64,000 nt of DNA. Origin: Pseudomonas gingeri. GTDB lineage: Bacteria > Pseudomonadota > Gammaproteobacteria > Pseudomonadales > Pseudomonadaceae. The translations under genes and the position numbers were made by a program. Shown piece after piece: positions 52,254 through 62,855 of the stretch. The notes beneath the pieces are model-generated. The model saw only the letters and a list, made by a program, of their open reading frames with translations. It made no database searches and was not told the origin of the DNA. The first letter of the stretch is position 1; every line of letters starts with the position of its first letter. The stretch lies in NCBI RefSeq assembly GCF_013385425.1, contig NZ_JACAQA010000031.1:1-64000 (forward strand), written 5' to 3'.

Positions 52254-54218
52254 ATGGCCGGGCTAATTCCCCAAAGCTTTATTGACGACCTTCTCAACCG
52301 CACCGACATCGTCGACGTGGTGAGCTCCCGTGTGCAACTGAAAAAAGCCGGCAAGAACTACACCGCCTGCTGCCCGTTCCACAAGGAAAAGACACCGTCC
52401 TTCAGCGTCAGCCCGGACAAGCAGTTCTACTACTGCTTTGGCTGCGGCGCTGGCGGCAACGCCCTCGGCTTCCTCATGGACCACGACAACCTGGATTTCC
52501 CCCAGGCGATCGAGGACCTGGCCAAAGCCGCCGGCATGGAAGTCCCCCGCGAGGAAAGCGGACATGCGCGCAAACCGCGCCAGCCGACCGATTCGCCGCT
52601 CTACCCGCTCCTGACCGCGGCCGCCGACTTCTATCGCCAGGCCCTGAAAAGCCATCCGGCGCGCAAGGCGGCGGTGGACTACCTCAAGGGCCGCGGCCTG
52701 ACCGGTGAAATCGCCCGGGATTTCGGCCTGGGCTTTGCTCCGCCGGGCTGGGACAACCTGTTCAAGCACCTGTCCAGCGACACCCTGCAGCAGAAAGCCA
52801 TGATCGACGCCGGCCTGCTGATCGAGAACGCCGAAACCGGCAAGCGTTATGACCGTTTCCGCGACCGCGTGATGTTCCCCATCCGCGACAGCCGCGGCCG
52901 GATCATCGCCTTCGGCGGCCGGGTGCTGGGCGACGACAAGCCGAAATACCTGAACTCCCCGGAAACCCCGGTGTTTCACAAGGGCCAGGAACTCTACGGC
53001 CTGTTCGAGGCGCGCAAGAACAACCGCAACCTCGACGAAATCATCGTCGTCGAAGGCTACATGGACGTCATCGCCCTGGCCCAGCAAGGCCTGCGCAATG
53101 CCGTCGCGACCCTGGGCACCGCCACCAGCGAAGAACACCTCAAGCGCCTGTTCCGCGTGGTGCCCAACGTATTGTTCTGCTTCGACGGCGACCAGGCCGG
53201 CCGCAACGCTGCCTGGCGTGCACTGGAAGCGACCCTGGGCAGCCTGCAGGATGGCCGCCGCGCGCGCTTCCTGTTCCTGCCCGAAGGCGAAGACCCGGAC
53301 ACCCTGATTCGCGCCGAAGGCACCGACGCCTTCCGCGCCCGGATCAACCAGCACGCGCAGCCCCTGGCGGATTACTTCTTCCAGCAACTGACCGAAGAAG
53401 CCGATCCACGCTCGCTGGAGGGCAAGGCACACATGGCCACCCTCGCCGCGCCGTTGATCGACAAGGTGCCGGGCGCCAACCTGCGCACCCTGATGCGCCA
53501 GCGCCTCACCCAGATCACCGGCCTGACCCACGAAACCGTCAGCCAACTAGTGCACAGCGCACCGGCCGACGCGCCGCCGGCTTATGACCCCGGTATCGAC
53601 TATGACGCCATGCCCGACTATTCGGACTATCATGTTCCCCAGCAGGAGGCTTACGCGCCCCAGCAGGAGTGGACGCCGAAAAAGCCCGGTGCGGGCGGCA
53701 AGAAGTGGGACAAGAAGCCCTGGGACAAGAACGGCAAGCGCGGCGGCGACCGCGACGAGCCCCGCGGCCCGCGCATCCCGGCCGCCGTCGAGCCACCGAC
53801 GCTCACCGCCCTGCGCACCCTGGTCCATCACCCGCAACTGGCCGGCAAGGTCGAGACCGCCGGTCACCTCGCGGACGAAGAAAACACCCATGCACAGCTG
53901 CTCGTGGCCTTGCTCGAAGCCGTGCAAAAGAATCCTGGGCTAAGCTCATTTCAACTGATATCGCGTTGGCACGGCACTGACCAGGGTCGATTACTCACCC
54001 GTCTGGCGGAAAAGGAGTGGCTGATTGAAGGAGAGAACCTTGAACAACAGTTTTTCGACACCATAACCAGCTTGTCAGCCCGTCAAACCGAGCGAAAGCT
54101 GGAACAACTCATCAGGAAGTCGCGACAAGGCGATTTGAGCGCTGAAGACAAAATTCAGCTGCTTGAGCTGCTAAAACGCAATCTTCCTGCATCAAACCCG
54201 ACCTCAACTGGCGCGTGA
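52254..54218 (+). CDS. dnaG: DNA primase
   Basis: DnaG lays down RNA primers at the replication fork. The 654-residue protein has an N-terminal zinc-binding domain (CHC2; Cys40, His43, Cys61, Cys64), the TOPRIM core (EIIVVEGYMDVIALAQ, CFDGDQAG) and a C-terminal DnaB-binding helical domain. A Pro/Lys/Gly-rich linker near 465-510 joins them. Start MAGLIPQSFIDDLL is the family start. Confidence 0.97.
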   Translation: MAGLIPQSFIDDLLNRTDIVDVVSSRVQLKKAGKNYTACCPFHKEKTPSFSVSPDKQFYYCFGCGAGGNALGFLMDHDNLDFPQAIEDLAKAAGMEVPREESGHARKPRQPTDSPLYPLLTAAADFYRQALKSHPARKAAVDYLKGRGLTGEIARDFGLGFAPPGWDNLFKHLSSDTLQQKAMIDAGLLIENAETGKRYDRFRDRVMFPIRDSRGRIIAFGGRVLGDDKPKYLNSPETPVFHKGQELYGLFEARKNNRNLDEIIVVEGYMDVIALAQQGLRNAVATLGTATSEEHLKRLFRVVPNVLFCFDGDQAGRNAAWRALEATLGSLQDGRRARFLFLPEGEDPDTLIRAEGTDAFRARINQHAQPLADYFFQQLTEEADPRSLEGKAHMATLAAPLIDKVPGANLRTLMRQRLTQITGLTHETVSQLVHSAPADAPPAYDPGIDYDAMPDYSDYHVPQQEAYAPQQEWTPKKPGAGGKKWDKKPWDKNGKRGGDRDEPRGPRIPAAVEPPTLTALRTLVHHPQLAGKVETAGHLADEENTHAQLLVALLEAVQKNPGLSSFQLISRWHGTDQGRLLTRLAEKEWLIEGENLEQQFFDTITSLSARQTERKLEQLIRKSRQGDLSAEDKIQLLELLKRNLPASNPTSTGA

Positions 54219-54232
54219 GGTCATAGCTCGGG

Positions 54233-54238
54233 TATAAT
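54233..54238 (+). promoter_or_regulatory. -10 element upstream of rpoD
   Basis: A perfect TATAAT occurs 48 bases before the rpoD ATG in the dnaG-rpoD gap. No clear -35 box is seen. It may give rpoD its own transcript besides read-through from the operon. Confidence 0.4.
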
Positions 54239-54285
54239 CCTCGGCTTGTTTTTTGCCCGCCAAGACCTTCAGTGGATAGGGTGTT

Positions 54286-56133
<1,848 letters not shown>

Positions 56134-56137
56134 GACC

Positions 56138-56164
56138 AAAACCCCCGGCTCGCCGGGGGTTTTG
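56138..56164 (+). terminator. Rho-independent terminator of rpoD
   Basis: AAAACCCCCGG-CTCG-CCGGGGGTTTT: a strong GC stem flanked by A and T runs directly after the rpoD stop. It ends the macromolecular synthesis operon. Confidence 0.92.
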
Positions 56165-56252
56165 CTTTCTGCAGTTTCCCTTCTCTCTGCCCGCCGTCCG
56201 TGCGCTGCCCGTCTACACTCGAATCATTCCTCCGAGCCATAACGAGACCGTT

Positions 56253-59200
56253 ATGCCCAGACTGTCGGCCCTGCTTCTGTTTTTGCTGCTTACCTGGACC
56301 GCTACGGCTGGCGCGTTGAATCTTACCGATGATGAACGTGACTGGCTGAAAGCCCACCCGCAATTGCGCCTGGGTGTGGATGCCTCATGGCCGCCCTTTG
56401 AGTTCAGGGGCGAAAATGGCGCTTACCAGGGACTGACGAGCGATTACGTTCACCTGATCGAAAACCGCCTGAACATCACGCTCAACCCCATCGAGCCGGT
56501 GAATTGGACTGAGGTGCTGGAACAGGCGAAGGCCGGCCAGATCGACCTGCTGCCCGGCATCATGTCGACCCCGGAACGACAAGCCTATCTGTCCTTTACC
56601 CGCCCTTACCTGGATTTTCCGATTGTCATCCTGGCCCATGAAGGCGGCGCCAACCCCCATGACATGAAAGAACTCTATGGCCTGAAAATCGCCGTGGTGG
56701 AGAACTACGCACCCCACGAGCTATTGCGCAGCCATCATCCGGACCTCAACCTCGTCCCCATGCCCAATATCAGCTCGGCCCTGCTGGCCCTGGCCACCGA
56801 TGAGGTCGATGCGGTCATCGGCGATCTCGCCTCCAGTGTCTGGAGCCTGAACCAGCTCAAGCTCGAAGGGCTCTACGTCAGCGGTGAAACGCCCTATCGC
56901 TACCAGTTGGCGATGGCCGTGCCCAAGGAACAGAAAGTCCTCGTGGGGATTCTCGACAAGGTTATGGCCGACATGACCGTCGCCGAAAAGGAGACGATCC
57001 AGAACCGCTGGGTGGGCAACGTCCTGACCAGTCGCTCCATCTGGGCCGATCTACTGCTCTACGGCTTGCCCTGTGTCCTGCTGCTGATCGCCATACTGGC
57101 CGCGGTCATTCGCATCAACCGCCGCCTGAGCTCGGAAATATCCCAGCGCGTGGCCCTCGAGCAGGAACTACGCAGCAGCGAATACCATTACCGCGGCCTG
57201 GTGGAGAGCCTATCGGCCATCGCCTGGGAAGCGCGCATGGACTTCACCTACACCTACGTCTCGCCCCACGCCGAAGCCTTGCTCGGTTATCCGCTGGCCC
57301 ATTGGCTGATTCCCGGCTTCTGGCGCAGCATCACCCACCCTGCCGACCTGACCCGTGCCCAGACCTTCTGCGACAAGGAGATCATCGAGGGCCGCGACCA
57401 CACGCTCGACTACCGGGTGATCAGCGCCGACGGTCGCACGCTCTGGGTCCGCGACCTGGTCAGCCTGATCGAACACGACAGTGAGCCGCTTATCCGTGGC
57501 CTGATGATCGACATCAGCGAAACCAAACGGACCGAAGAGGCGTTGCGCCTGTCCGAACAGAAATTCGCCTCGGTCTTCCAGCAATGCCCGGACATCCTGG
57601 TGATCGCCCGCCTGTCCGACGGCCACCTGCTGGAAGTCAACACCGCCTTCGAGGAACAGATCGGCATGAGCGCCCGGGAGGTGATCGGGCATACCGCTAC
57701 CGAGCTCAATATCTGGGGCATCGACGGTGTCGGCTCGGGACTGCTGGAGCGGTTAAGGGGCGGCAGTATCCGTAACCTGGAGATGCCCTTCAGGCGCAGC
57801 AATGGCCAAATGTTCACCGGACTGATCTCCGCCGAGCCCTTCGAACTCGACACCACGCCGGCCCTGGTGGTGGTGGTCAGGGACATCAGCCAGCTCAAGC
57901 AAACCCAACAACAACTGCAAACCTCCGAAGAAAAGTTCGCCAAGGCCTTCCACGCCTCCCCCGACGGTTTGCTGTTGAGCCGGCAAAGCGACGGCCTGCT
58001 GCTGGAAGTCAATGAAGGTTTCAGCCACCTCACCGGCTACAACAGTGCCACCTCGCTGGATCGATCGACCCTGGAGCTGGGCATCTGGGTCAACCTGAAC
58101 GAACGCAAACACATGCTCGAACTGATGAGGCGCGATGGTTTCGTCCGTGATTTCAGCTGCCATATCCGCCGCAACGATGGGCAGATCCGCCTGTGCGAAG
58201 TGTCCAGCCGGCCGCTGCCGATCGGCGGAGAGGATTGCATGCTGACCATCGCCCGGGACATCACCGAACGCCACGTCATGCAGGAAAAGCTGCAACAGGC
58301 CGCCACCGTCTTCGAAAGCACCGCTGAAGGCGTACTGATCACCGATATCCAGCAACACATCAGCGCGGTCAATCGGGCCTTCAGCGAAATCACCGGCTAC
58401 AGCGAAACCGAAGCCCTGGGCCACACCCCGCGCCTGCTTGCCTCCGGCCAGCATGACAGCGCCTTCTATGCGGCCATGTGGCACCAGTTGACCGCCGAAG
58501 GTCATTGGCAGGGCGAGATCTGCAACCGGCGCAAGAACGGCGAGCTCTATCCTAGCTGGCTGACCATCAGTGCCGTGCGTAACCGCGAGAACGTCATCAC
58601 CCACTTCGTCGCCGTGTTCGCCGACATCTCCAGCCTGAAACATGCCCAGGCGCGCCTGGACTACCAGGCCCACCACGACCCGCTGACCGGCCTGCCCAAC
58701 CGCACCCTGTTCGAAAGCCGCCTGTTGGCCGCCCTGAACAGCCAGGCCGAAAACGGCGGCCAGGGGGCGGTGCTGTTTCTCGACCTCGACCGTTTCAAAC
58801 ATATCAACGACAGCCTCGGCCATCCGGTTGGCGACCTGTTGCTCAAGGGCATCGCCGTCAGGCTCAAGGAGCAACTGCGCGACGTCGACACCGTGGCCCG
58901 ACTGGGCGGCGACGAGTTCATCATCCTGCTGCCGGGCCTGCACCAGGCCAGCGACGCCACGCACCTGGCCAACAAGCTGCTAGGTTGCTTCGGCGCGCCG
59001 TTCCAGGCGGGTGAACACGAGTTTTTCATCAGTGCCAGCATCGGCACCAGCCTCTATCCCAAGGACGGCAATGACGTCGCCACCCTGATCAAGAACGCCG
59101 ATGCGGCGATGTACCGCTCCAAGGCCAAGGGCCGTAACCGGGTCGAAAGCTATACCCGCGACCTCACGGCCCAGGCCAGTGAACGCGTGGCCCTGGAGCA

Positions 59201-59993
59201 CGAACTGCGCCGGGCCATCGAGCGCCAGGAACTGCAACTGCTCTACCAACCCAAGATCAGTCTCCACGGCGGTCAACTGGTGGGGGCCGAGGCCTTGATT
59301 CGCTGGCAGCATCCGACCCTGGGCGAGGTACCACCGGAGCATTTCATTCCGCTGGCCGAAGAAAACGGCATGATCCTGCAGATTGGCGACTGGGTGCTGG
59401 AGCGCGCCTGCCGGCAGATGCAGCGTTGGAACAGGACCCACGGAGACTTCGGCCCGCTCTCGGTCAACCTCGCTGGCGCGCAGTTGCGCCAACCGAACCT
59501 GCTGGCACGGATCGAGCAATTGCTCAGGGATTACCGGCTTGAGCCCGGCTGCCTGCAGTTGGAGATCACCGAAAACTTCATCATGAGCCAGGCCGAGGAG
59601 GCCCTGGAGGTTCTGCACCAGCTCAAGCACCTGGGGGTGCAATTGGCCATTGATGACTTCGGCACCGGCTACTCGTCACTGAGCTACCTCAAGCGCCTGC
59701 CGTTGGATGTGTTGAAAATTGACCAGTCGTTCGTACGTGGTTTACCGGACGATCCCCATGATGCCGCTATTGTGCGCGCCATCATCGCCTTGGGTCGCAG
59801 CATGCAATTTACGGTGATTGCCGAGGGTGTGGAGAACCAGGCACAGCAGGATTTCCTGGCCGTCGAGGGCTGCGAACAGATCCAGGGTTACATCGTCAGC
59901 CTGCCGCTACAGGCCGAAGAATTCGCCGCGGCCTTCCTTCATATGAGGCTTTCGGAGTTTTCGGATAGCCCCCGCGAGAAACCATCGCTATAA
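56253..59993 (+). CDS. rmcA: RmcA-like multidomain c-di-GMP enzyme (SBP-PAS4-GGDEF-EAL)
   Basis: A 1246-residue membrane regulator that makes and/or degrades cyclic di-GMP. Order: signal sequence (1-21), periplasmic solute-binding domain (about 25-250, DDERDWLKAHPQLRLGVDAS), membrane helix (about 264-288), four PAS domains (about 308-425, 432-545, 557-670, 680-800), GGDEF domain (intact RLGGDEFIILL near 885) and EAL domain (EALIRW near 1013; DDFGTGYSSLSYLKR near 1134). In P. aeruginosa the homologue in this position next to rpoD, RmcA, lowers c-di-GMP in response to redox state and phenazines and shapes colony wrinkling. Both active-site signatures look intact; which activity prevails is inferred from that homologue. 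Confidence 0.92.
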   Translation: MPRLSALLLFLLLTWTATAGALNLTDDERDWLKAHPQLRLGVDASWPPFEFRGENGAYQGLTSDYVHLIENRLNITLNPIEPVNWTEVLEQAKAGQIDLLPGIMSTPERQAYLSFTRPYLDFPIVILAHEGGANPHDMKELYGLKIAVVENYAPHELLRSHHPDLNLVPMPNISSALLALATDEVDAVIGDLASSVWSLNQLKLEGLYVSGETPYRYQLAMAVPKEQKVLVGILDKVMADMTVAEKETIQNRWVGNVLTSRSIWADLLLYGLPCVLLLIAILAAVIRINRRLSSEISQRVALEQELRSSEYHYRGLVESLSAIAWEARMDFTYTYVSPHAEALLGYPLAHWLIPGFWRSITHPADLTRAQTFCDKEIIEGRDHTLDYRVISADGRTLWVRDLVSLIEHDSEPLIRGLMIDISETKRTEEALRLSEQKFASVFQQCPDILVIARLSDGHLLEVNTAFEEQIGMSAREVIGHTATELNIWGIDGVGSGLLERLRGGSIRNLEMPFRRSNGQMFTGLISAEPFELDTTPALVVVVRDISQLKQTQQQLQTSEEKFAKAFHASPDGLLLSRQSDGLLLEVNEGFSHLTGYNSATSLDRSTLELGIWVNLNERKHMLELMRRDGFVRDFSCHIRRNDGQIRLCEVSSRPLPIGGEDCMLTIARDITERHVMQEKLQQAATVFESTAEGVLITDIQQHISAVNRAFSEITGYSETEALGHTPRLLASGQHDSAFYAAMWHQLTAEGHWQGEICNRRKNGELYPSWLTISAVRNRENVITHFVAVFADISSLKHAQARLDYQAHHDPLTGLPNRTLFESRLLAALNSQAENGGQGAVLFLDLDRFKHINDSLGHPVGDLLLKGIAVRLKEQLRDVDTVARLGGDEFIILLPGLHQASDATHLANKLLGCFGAPFQAGEHEFFISASIGTSLYPKDGNDVATLIKNADAAMYRSKAKGRNRVESYTRDLTAQASERVALEHELRRAIERQELQLLYQPKISLHGGQLVGAEALIRWQHPTLGEVPPEHFIPLAEENGMILQIGDWVLERACRQMQRWNRTHGDFGPLSVNLAGAQLRQPNLLARIEQLLRDYRLEPGCLQLEITENFIMSQAEEALEVLHQLKHLGVQLAIDDFGTGYSSLSYLKRLPLDVLKIDQSFVRGLPDDPHDAAIVRAIIALGRSMQFTVIAEGVENQAQQDFLAVEGCEQIQGYIVSLPLQAEEFAAAFLHMRLSEFSDSPREKPSL

Positions 59994-59994
59994 T
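59989..59994 (+). promoter_or_regulatory. Promoter -10 box of the tRNA gene
   Basis: A perfect TATAAT overlaps the rmcA stop codon, 14 bases before the tRNA, and is followed by a GC-rich discriminator (TCGCGGCC), as in stringently controlled tRNA promoters. The -35 region is weak. Confidence 0.55.
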
Positions 59995-60008
59995 TCGCGG
60001 CCTACTGA

Positions 60009-60085
60009 GGGCCTATAGCTCAGTTGGTTAGAGCAGAGGACTCATAATCCTTTGGTCCACGGTTCAAGTCCGTGTGGGCCCACCA
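60009..60085 (+). tRNA. tRNA with CAT anticodon (Ile2 or elongator Met)
   Basis: The 77-base gene folds as a complete cloverleaf: acceptor GGGCCTA/TGGGCCC (one G-T pair), D arm GCTC/GAGC, anticodon stem GAGGA/TCCTT with loop CTCATAA, T arm CACGG/CCGTG with loop TTCAAGT, and an encoded CCA end. The CAT anticodon serves elongator Met or, after lysidine modification, Ile2 (ATA codons). The variable region and T loop (TTGGTC, TTCAAGTCC) resemble E. coli ileX more than metT, so I lean to Ile2. It is not an initiator: that type lacks the G-C first pair seen here. Confidence 0.93.
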
Positions 60086-60091
60086 CCTTTG

Positions 60092-60115
60092 AAAGCCCCG
60101 CAATGCGGGGCTTTT
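60092..60115 (+). terminator. Rho-independent terminator after the tRNA
   Basis: AAAGCCCCGC-AAT-GCGGGGCTTTT, a perfect stem followed by T bases, begins 6 bases after the tRNA CCA. Confidence 0.92.
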
Positions 60116-60153
60116 GCATTTTTGGCAAAGCGAATTTTCCAGCTCGGAAACTG

Positions 60154-60165
60154 CCCCCCCCCCCC
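60154..60165 (+). repeat. Poly-C tract of 12
   Basis: Twelve C bases in a row lie about 250 bases before the chemoreceptor gene and 110 before its possible promoter. Such tracts are prone to slippage in cells and in sequencing. Confidence 0.8.
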
Positions 60166-60275
60166 TGAAAGAATACGGCACGCCGGCCCAAAACAGCCCC
60201 CTAGGAGGTCAGTTTTACATTGGCGGTGACACGCAGGACCCCAGATGCAAAATGCAAACGGAACCGGCGGTGCGA

Positions 60276-60305
60276 GCAAAACCGCGATCTGCCTAGCCGA
60301 CTAAA
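60276..60305 (+). promoter_or_regulatory. Possible FliA (sigma-28) promoter of the chemoreceptor gene
   Basis: GCAAA-N15-GCCGACTAAA resembles the flagellar consensus TCAAG-N15-GCCGATA with the correct spacing. It lies about 105 bases before the start codon. The match is incomplete. Confidence 0.3.
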
Positions 60306-60411
60306 GTCGCTCCCCATACACCCTGCAGTTCCCCCGGGTATGGCTTATATTGCCCCGCTTCAACCAAACACGGCCTGTGGCAGCATGTTCGCAGCACTTT
60401 AAGGAAAGACC

Positions 60412-62352
60412 ATGTTCAGACGTTTGAGTCAGGCGCTGAGTAATATCAGTGTCAATGCCAAGCTTGCCTTGGGCTTTGGCCTGCTGCTATTGATGACCTT
60501 GCTGATCGCACTGACCGGCTGGCACAGCACCGCCAACATGATCGAACGCAGCAACAAGATCAGTGCCATCGGCACCTTGAGTTCCCTGACCAACGATTTG
60601 CGCGCCAAACGCCTACGCTACCTGGCTGATCGCAACGAACAGAACAGCGCAGCCGTGTCACTCGTACTGGACCGTATCCAGGAGCATCAGCGGTCCCTGA
60701 GTGGCGCACTGAGTATTCCGGCAGACCTGCAACTTATCGAGGAGCAAGGCCGCATCGTCGAGGACTATCGGACCCACTTCAACACGCTTGAGCAAACCTT
60801 CAAAGAGCGTGAAGCCTCGCTCGCGAAGTTGGTACAGAGCGCAACGCAAATCACCGACGCGCTCAATGAAGCCACCCAGGATCTCGTTAACGCCCCAGCG
60901 GTTGAAGGGCAAGACGAACATCTGCGTCTAAGCCAGTTTCAAGCCACTAGCTTGCTCGCCGTCCATATCCAGCAGGCGCGCATCGTGGTGTACGGTTTCA
61001 TCTACAGCAATGATCCGAGCAAAGAGCAAGGCGCCCTGGCCAGTATCGACCAGATCACGAGCGAACTGCTCAAGGTTCGCGCCGCCGCCCCTCAACAACA
61101 AGGCATCCTGACGCAGGCGGAACACGTGCTGCAACAGTACCGCCAGGATGTGCAGAACTATGCCGCGCAAGTACACACCAGCCTGGAAACGCTCGATCAG
61201 ATGGCGGCGTTAGGTGTCAGCCTTGAAGACCTTAGCCAGAAGCTCATAGACAACCAGAGCCAGACACGGGATAGCGAGGCAGGAAGTGCCCGTCAATTGC
61301 TGACGATCAGCACACTGCTGGCATTGGCGCTGGGCATCCTCGCGGCCTGGTTTATCACCGGGCAGATCGTCCATCCGCTGCTGGAAACCCTGAAAGTCGC
61401 GGAGCGTATCGCGGGCGGGGATCTCAGCCACGACATCAAGACCGCGCGACGTGACGAGCTGGGCCAATTGCAGCGCAGCATGCAATACATGACGGTGAGC
61501 CTGCGCAAGCTGATCGAAGGCATCAGCCTGGGCGTCACCCAGATTGCCAGCGCGGCGGAAGAGTTGTCCGCTGTTACCGAGCAGACCAGCGCGAATGTGA
61601 ACAGCCAAAGAGTCGAGACGGATCAGGTCGCGACCGCCATGAACGAAATGGCCGCCACCGTACAAGAAGTGGCACGCAATACCGAAGAAGCTTCAAACGC
61701 CGCCGCCGCCGCGGATACAGAAGCGCGCGCCGGTGAAAAAGTGGTCGGTGAAGCGATCGATCAAATCGAATTACTGGCCATCGAAGTCGGCAACTCCACC
61801 GAAGCGATGAACCTTCTGGAGTTGGAAAGCGAAAAAATCGGCGGCGTGCTCGACGTGATCAAAGCAGTGGCTGAACAAACCAACCTGCTGGCACTCAATG
61901 CGGCCATTGAAGCCGCGCGAGCCGGTGAGGCCGGACGCGGCTTTGCGGTCGTAGCCGACGAAGTCCGAAGCCTGGCCCAGCGCACGCAAAAATCCACCGA
62001 AGAAATCGAAGGGCTGATCGCCGGCCTGCAAAGCGGTACCCAGAAAGTCTCGGCGGTCATGGAAAGCAGTCGTGTCCTGACGGACAACAGCGTCGCATTG
62101 ACCCGTCGCGCCGTGACATCGCTGGAAAGCATCACCCGCACGGTGTCGACGATCCAATCGATGAACCAACAGATTTCCTCCTCTGCCGAGGAGCAGAGCG
62201 CCGTGGCCGAAGAGATCCATCGCAGCTTGCTCAACGTGCGCGACATCTCCGAGCAAACCGCGAGTGCCAGCGAGGAAACAGCTGCGTCCAGCGTCGAACT
62301 GGCAAGATTGGGCCACGAGTTGCAGGAAATGGTCAGCCAATTCCGCATTTGA
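60412..62352 (+). CDS. Methyl-accepting chemotaxis protein with large helical ligand domain
   Basis: A 646-residue transmembrane chemoreceptor. Order: TM1 (about 17-38), an all-helical periplasmic domain of about 255 residues (40-294) of the size and pattern of HBM domains, TM2 (about 295-316), HAMP (317-370) and a methyl-accepting cytoplasmic coiled coil with the highly conserved tip EQTNLLALNAAIEAARAGEA (about 487-506), continuing GRGFAVVADEVRSLA. It signals through CheA/CheW. HBM receptors such as P. putida McpS sense organic acids; the ligand here is unknown. Confidence 0.92.
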   Translation: MFRRLSQALSNISVNAKLALGFGLLLLMTLLIALTGWHSTANMIERSNKISAIGTLSSLTNDLRAKRLRYLADRNEQNSAAVSLVLDRIQEHQRSLSGALSIPADLQLIEEQGRIVEDYRTHFNTLEQTFKEREASLAKLVQSATQITDALNEATQDLVNAPAVEGQDEHLRLSQFQATSLLAVHIQQARIVVYGFIYSNDPSKEQGALASIDQITSELLKVRAAAPQQQGILTQAEHVLQQYRQDVQNYAAQVHTSLETLDQMAALGVSLEDLSQKLIDNQSQTRDSEAGSARQLLTISTLLALALGILAAWFITGQIVHPLLETLKVAERIAGGDLSHDIKTARRDELGQLQRSMQYMTVSLRKLIEGISLGVTQIASAAEELSAVTEQTSANVNSQRVETDQVATAMNEMAATVQEVARNTEEASNAAAAADTEARAGEKVVGEAIDQIELLAIEVGNSTEAMNLLELESEKIGGVLDVIKAVAEQTNLLALNAAIEAARAGEAGRGFAVVADEVRSLAQRTQKSTEEIEGLIAGLQSGTQKVSAVMESSRVLTDNSVALTRRAVTSLESITRTVSTIQSMNQQISSSAEEQSAVAEEIHRSLLNVRDISEQTASASEETAASSVELARLGHELQEMVSQFRI

Positions 62353-62372
62353 GAACACGTGAAAAACACATT

Positions 62373-62499
62373 CAGACGATTGGCGTCAATGTGCGGATTG
62401 AGCACGACCGTAGCCAGCGTCTTCTTGAGTTGCTAGCGCACGGTATTCCCGCTGGTTGTGCCACTCCTTTAACGCCCGCGCATCGAATTCAGGGCTATA
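62373..62499 (-). pseudogene. Remnant of a RelE-type toxin gene
   Basis: Directly behind the RelB-like gene on the same strand, one frame reads PEFDARALKEWHN, a RelE N-terminal signature. After about 15 codons another frame, past an in-frame stop, resumes the family pattern (QLKKTLATVVLNPHIDANRL). There is no start codon, at least one frameshift and no C-terminal half (the catalytic end KIKLR... is missing), so no active toxin can be made. The chemoreceptor gene ends 20 bases further on. Confidence 0.75.
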
Positions 62500-62734
62500 G
62501 CTCCTCCAGTGAAACCTTCACTTGCTGGGGAGCTGCCAATCGCTCGCGCACCGTGGCGAGCAAAGCTTCATCTTCCTCAGTCATCAGAATCGGCTTGAAC
62601 GGCAGTTGGCCGCGCTCGGCCACGTACTGCAAGGCTTGACGCATCAGCTCGGAAGGCGTGACACCAAGTTTTTCCAGCTCATGGTAAGCACGTGCTTTGA
62701 GGTCGTCGTCAATGCGGACGTTGATGAATGCCAT
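62495..62734 (-). CDS. RelB/DinJ-family antitoxin (orphan)
   Basis: A 79-residue ribbon-helix-helix protein: MAFINVRIDDDLKARAYHEL forms the DNA-binding strand and first helix, followed by GVTPSELMRQALQYVAERG and a C-terminal toxin-wrapping tail. RelB proteins bind RelE-type mRNA interferases and repress their own operon. Here the toxin gene is only a remnant, so this gene may survive as a regulator or as protection against related toxins. GAGGAG lies 6-7 bases before the ATG, and a 34-base palindrome overlaps that region. Confidence 0.82.
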   Translation of the reverse strand: MAFINVRIDDDLKARAYHELEKLGVTPSELMRQALQYVAERGQLPFKPILMTEEDEALLATVRERLAAPQQVKVSLEEL

Positions 62735-62742
62735 GGGATGCT

Positions 62743-62776
62743 CCTCACTGTAATGACACTTGCCATTGCAGTGAGG
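62743..62776. promoter_or_regulatory. 34-base palindrome overlapping the antitoxin ribosome site
   Basis: CCTCACTGTAATG and CATTGCAGTGAGG match as inverted arms at 12 of 13 positions around 8 bases. It starts 8 bases upstream of the antitoxin ATG. It is probably the autoregulatory operator; as RNA it would also fold over the ribosome-binding site. Confidence 0.6.
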
Positions 62777-62855
62777 TAAAAGGGCCCTTTTTTACAAACC
62801 CGTAAGATGTCCGTTCAGCCTGCGGATCAGAAACCCAATCGCAGCATGCGTCACT

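Larger units (their letters stand above)
60116..60411. other. Leader region of the chemoreceptor gene
   Basis: This gap carries a run of 12 C bases (60154-60165) and a possible flagellar-type promoter (60276-60305). No gene is seen. A TTAAGGAAAG ribosome site ends it. Confidence 0.6.

Noticed and set aside
52072..52266. A 64-codon frame between rpsU and dnaG
   Set aside because: It overlaps the dnaG start, has no ribosome site and its product (Pro/Ser/Arg-rich) matches nothing known to me.
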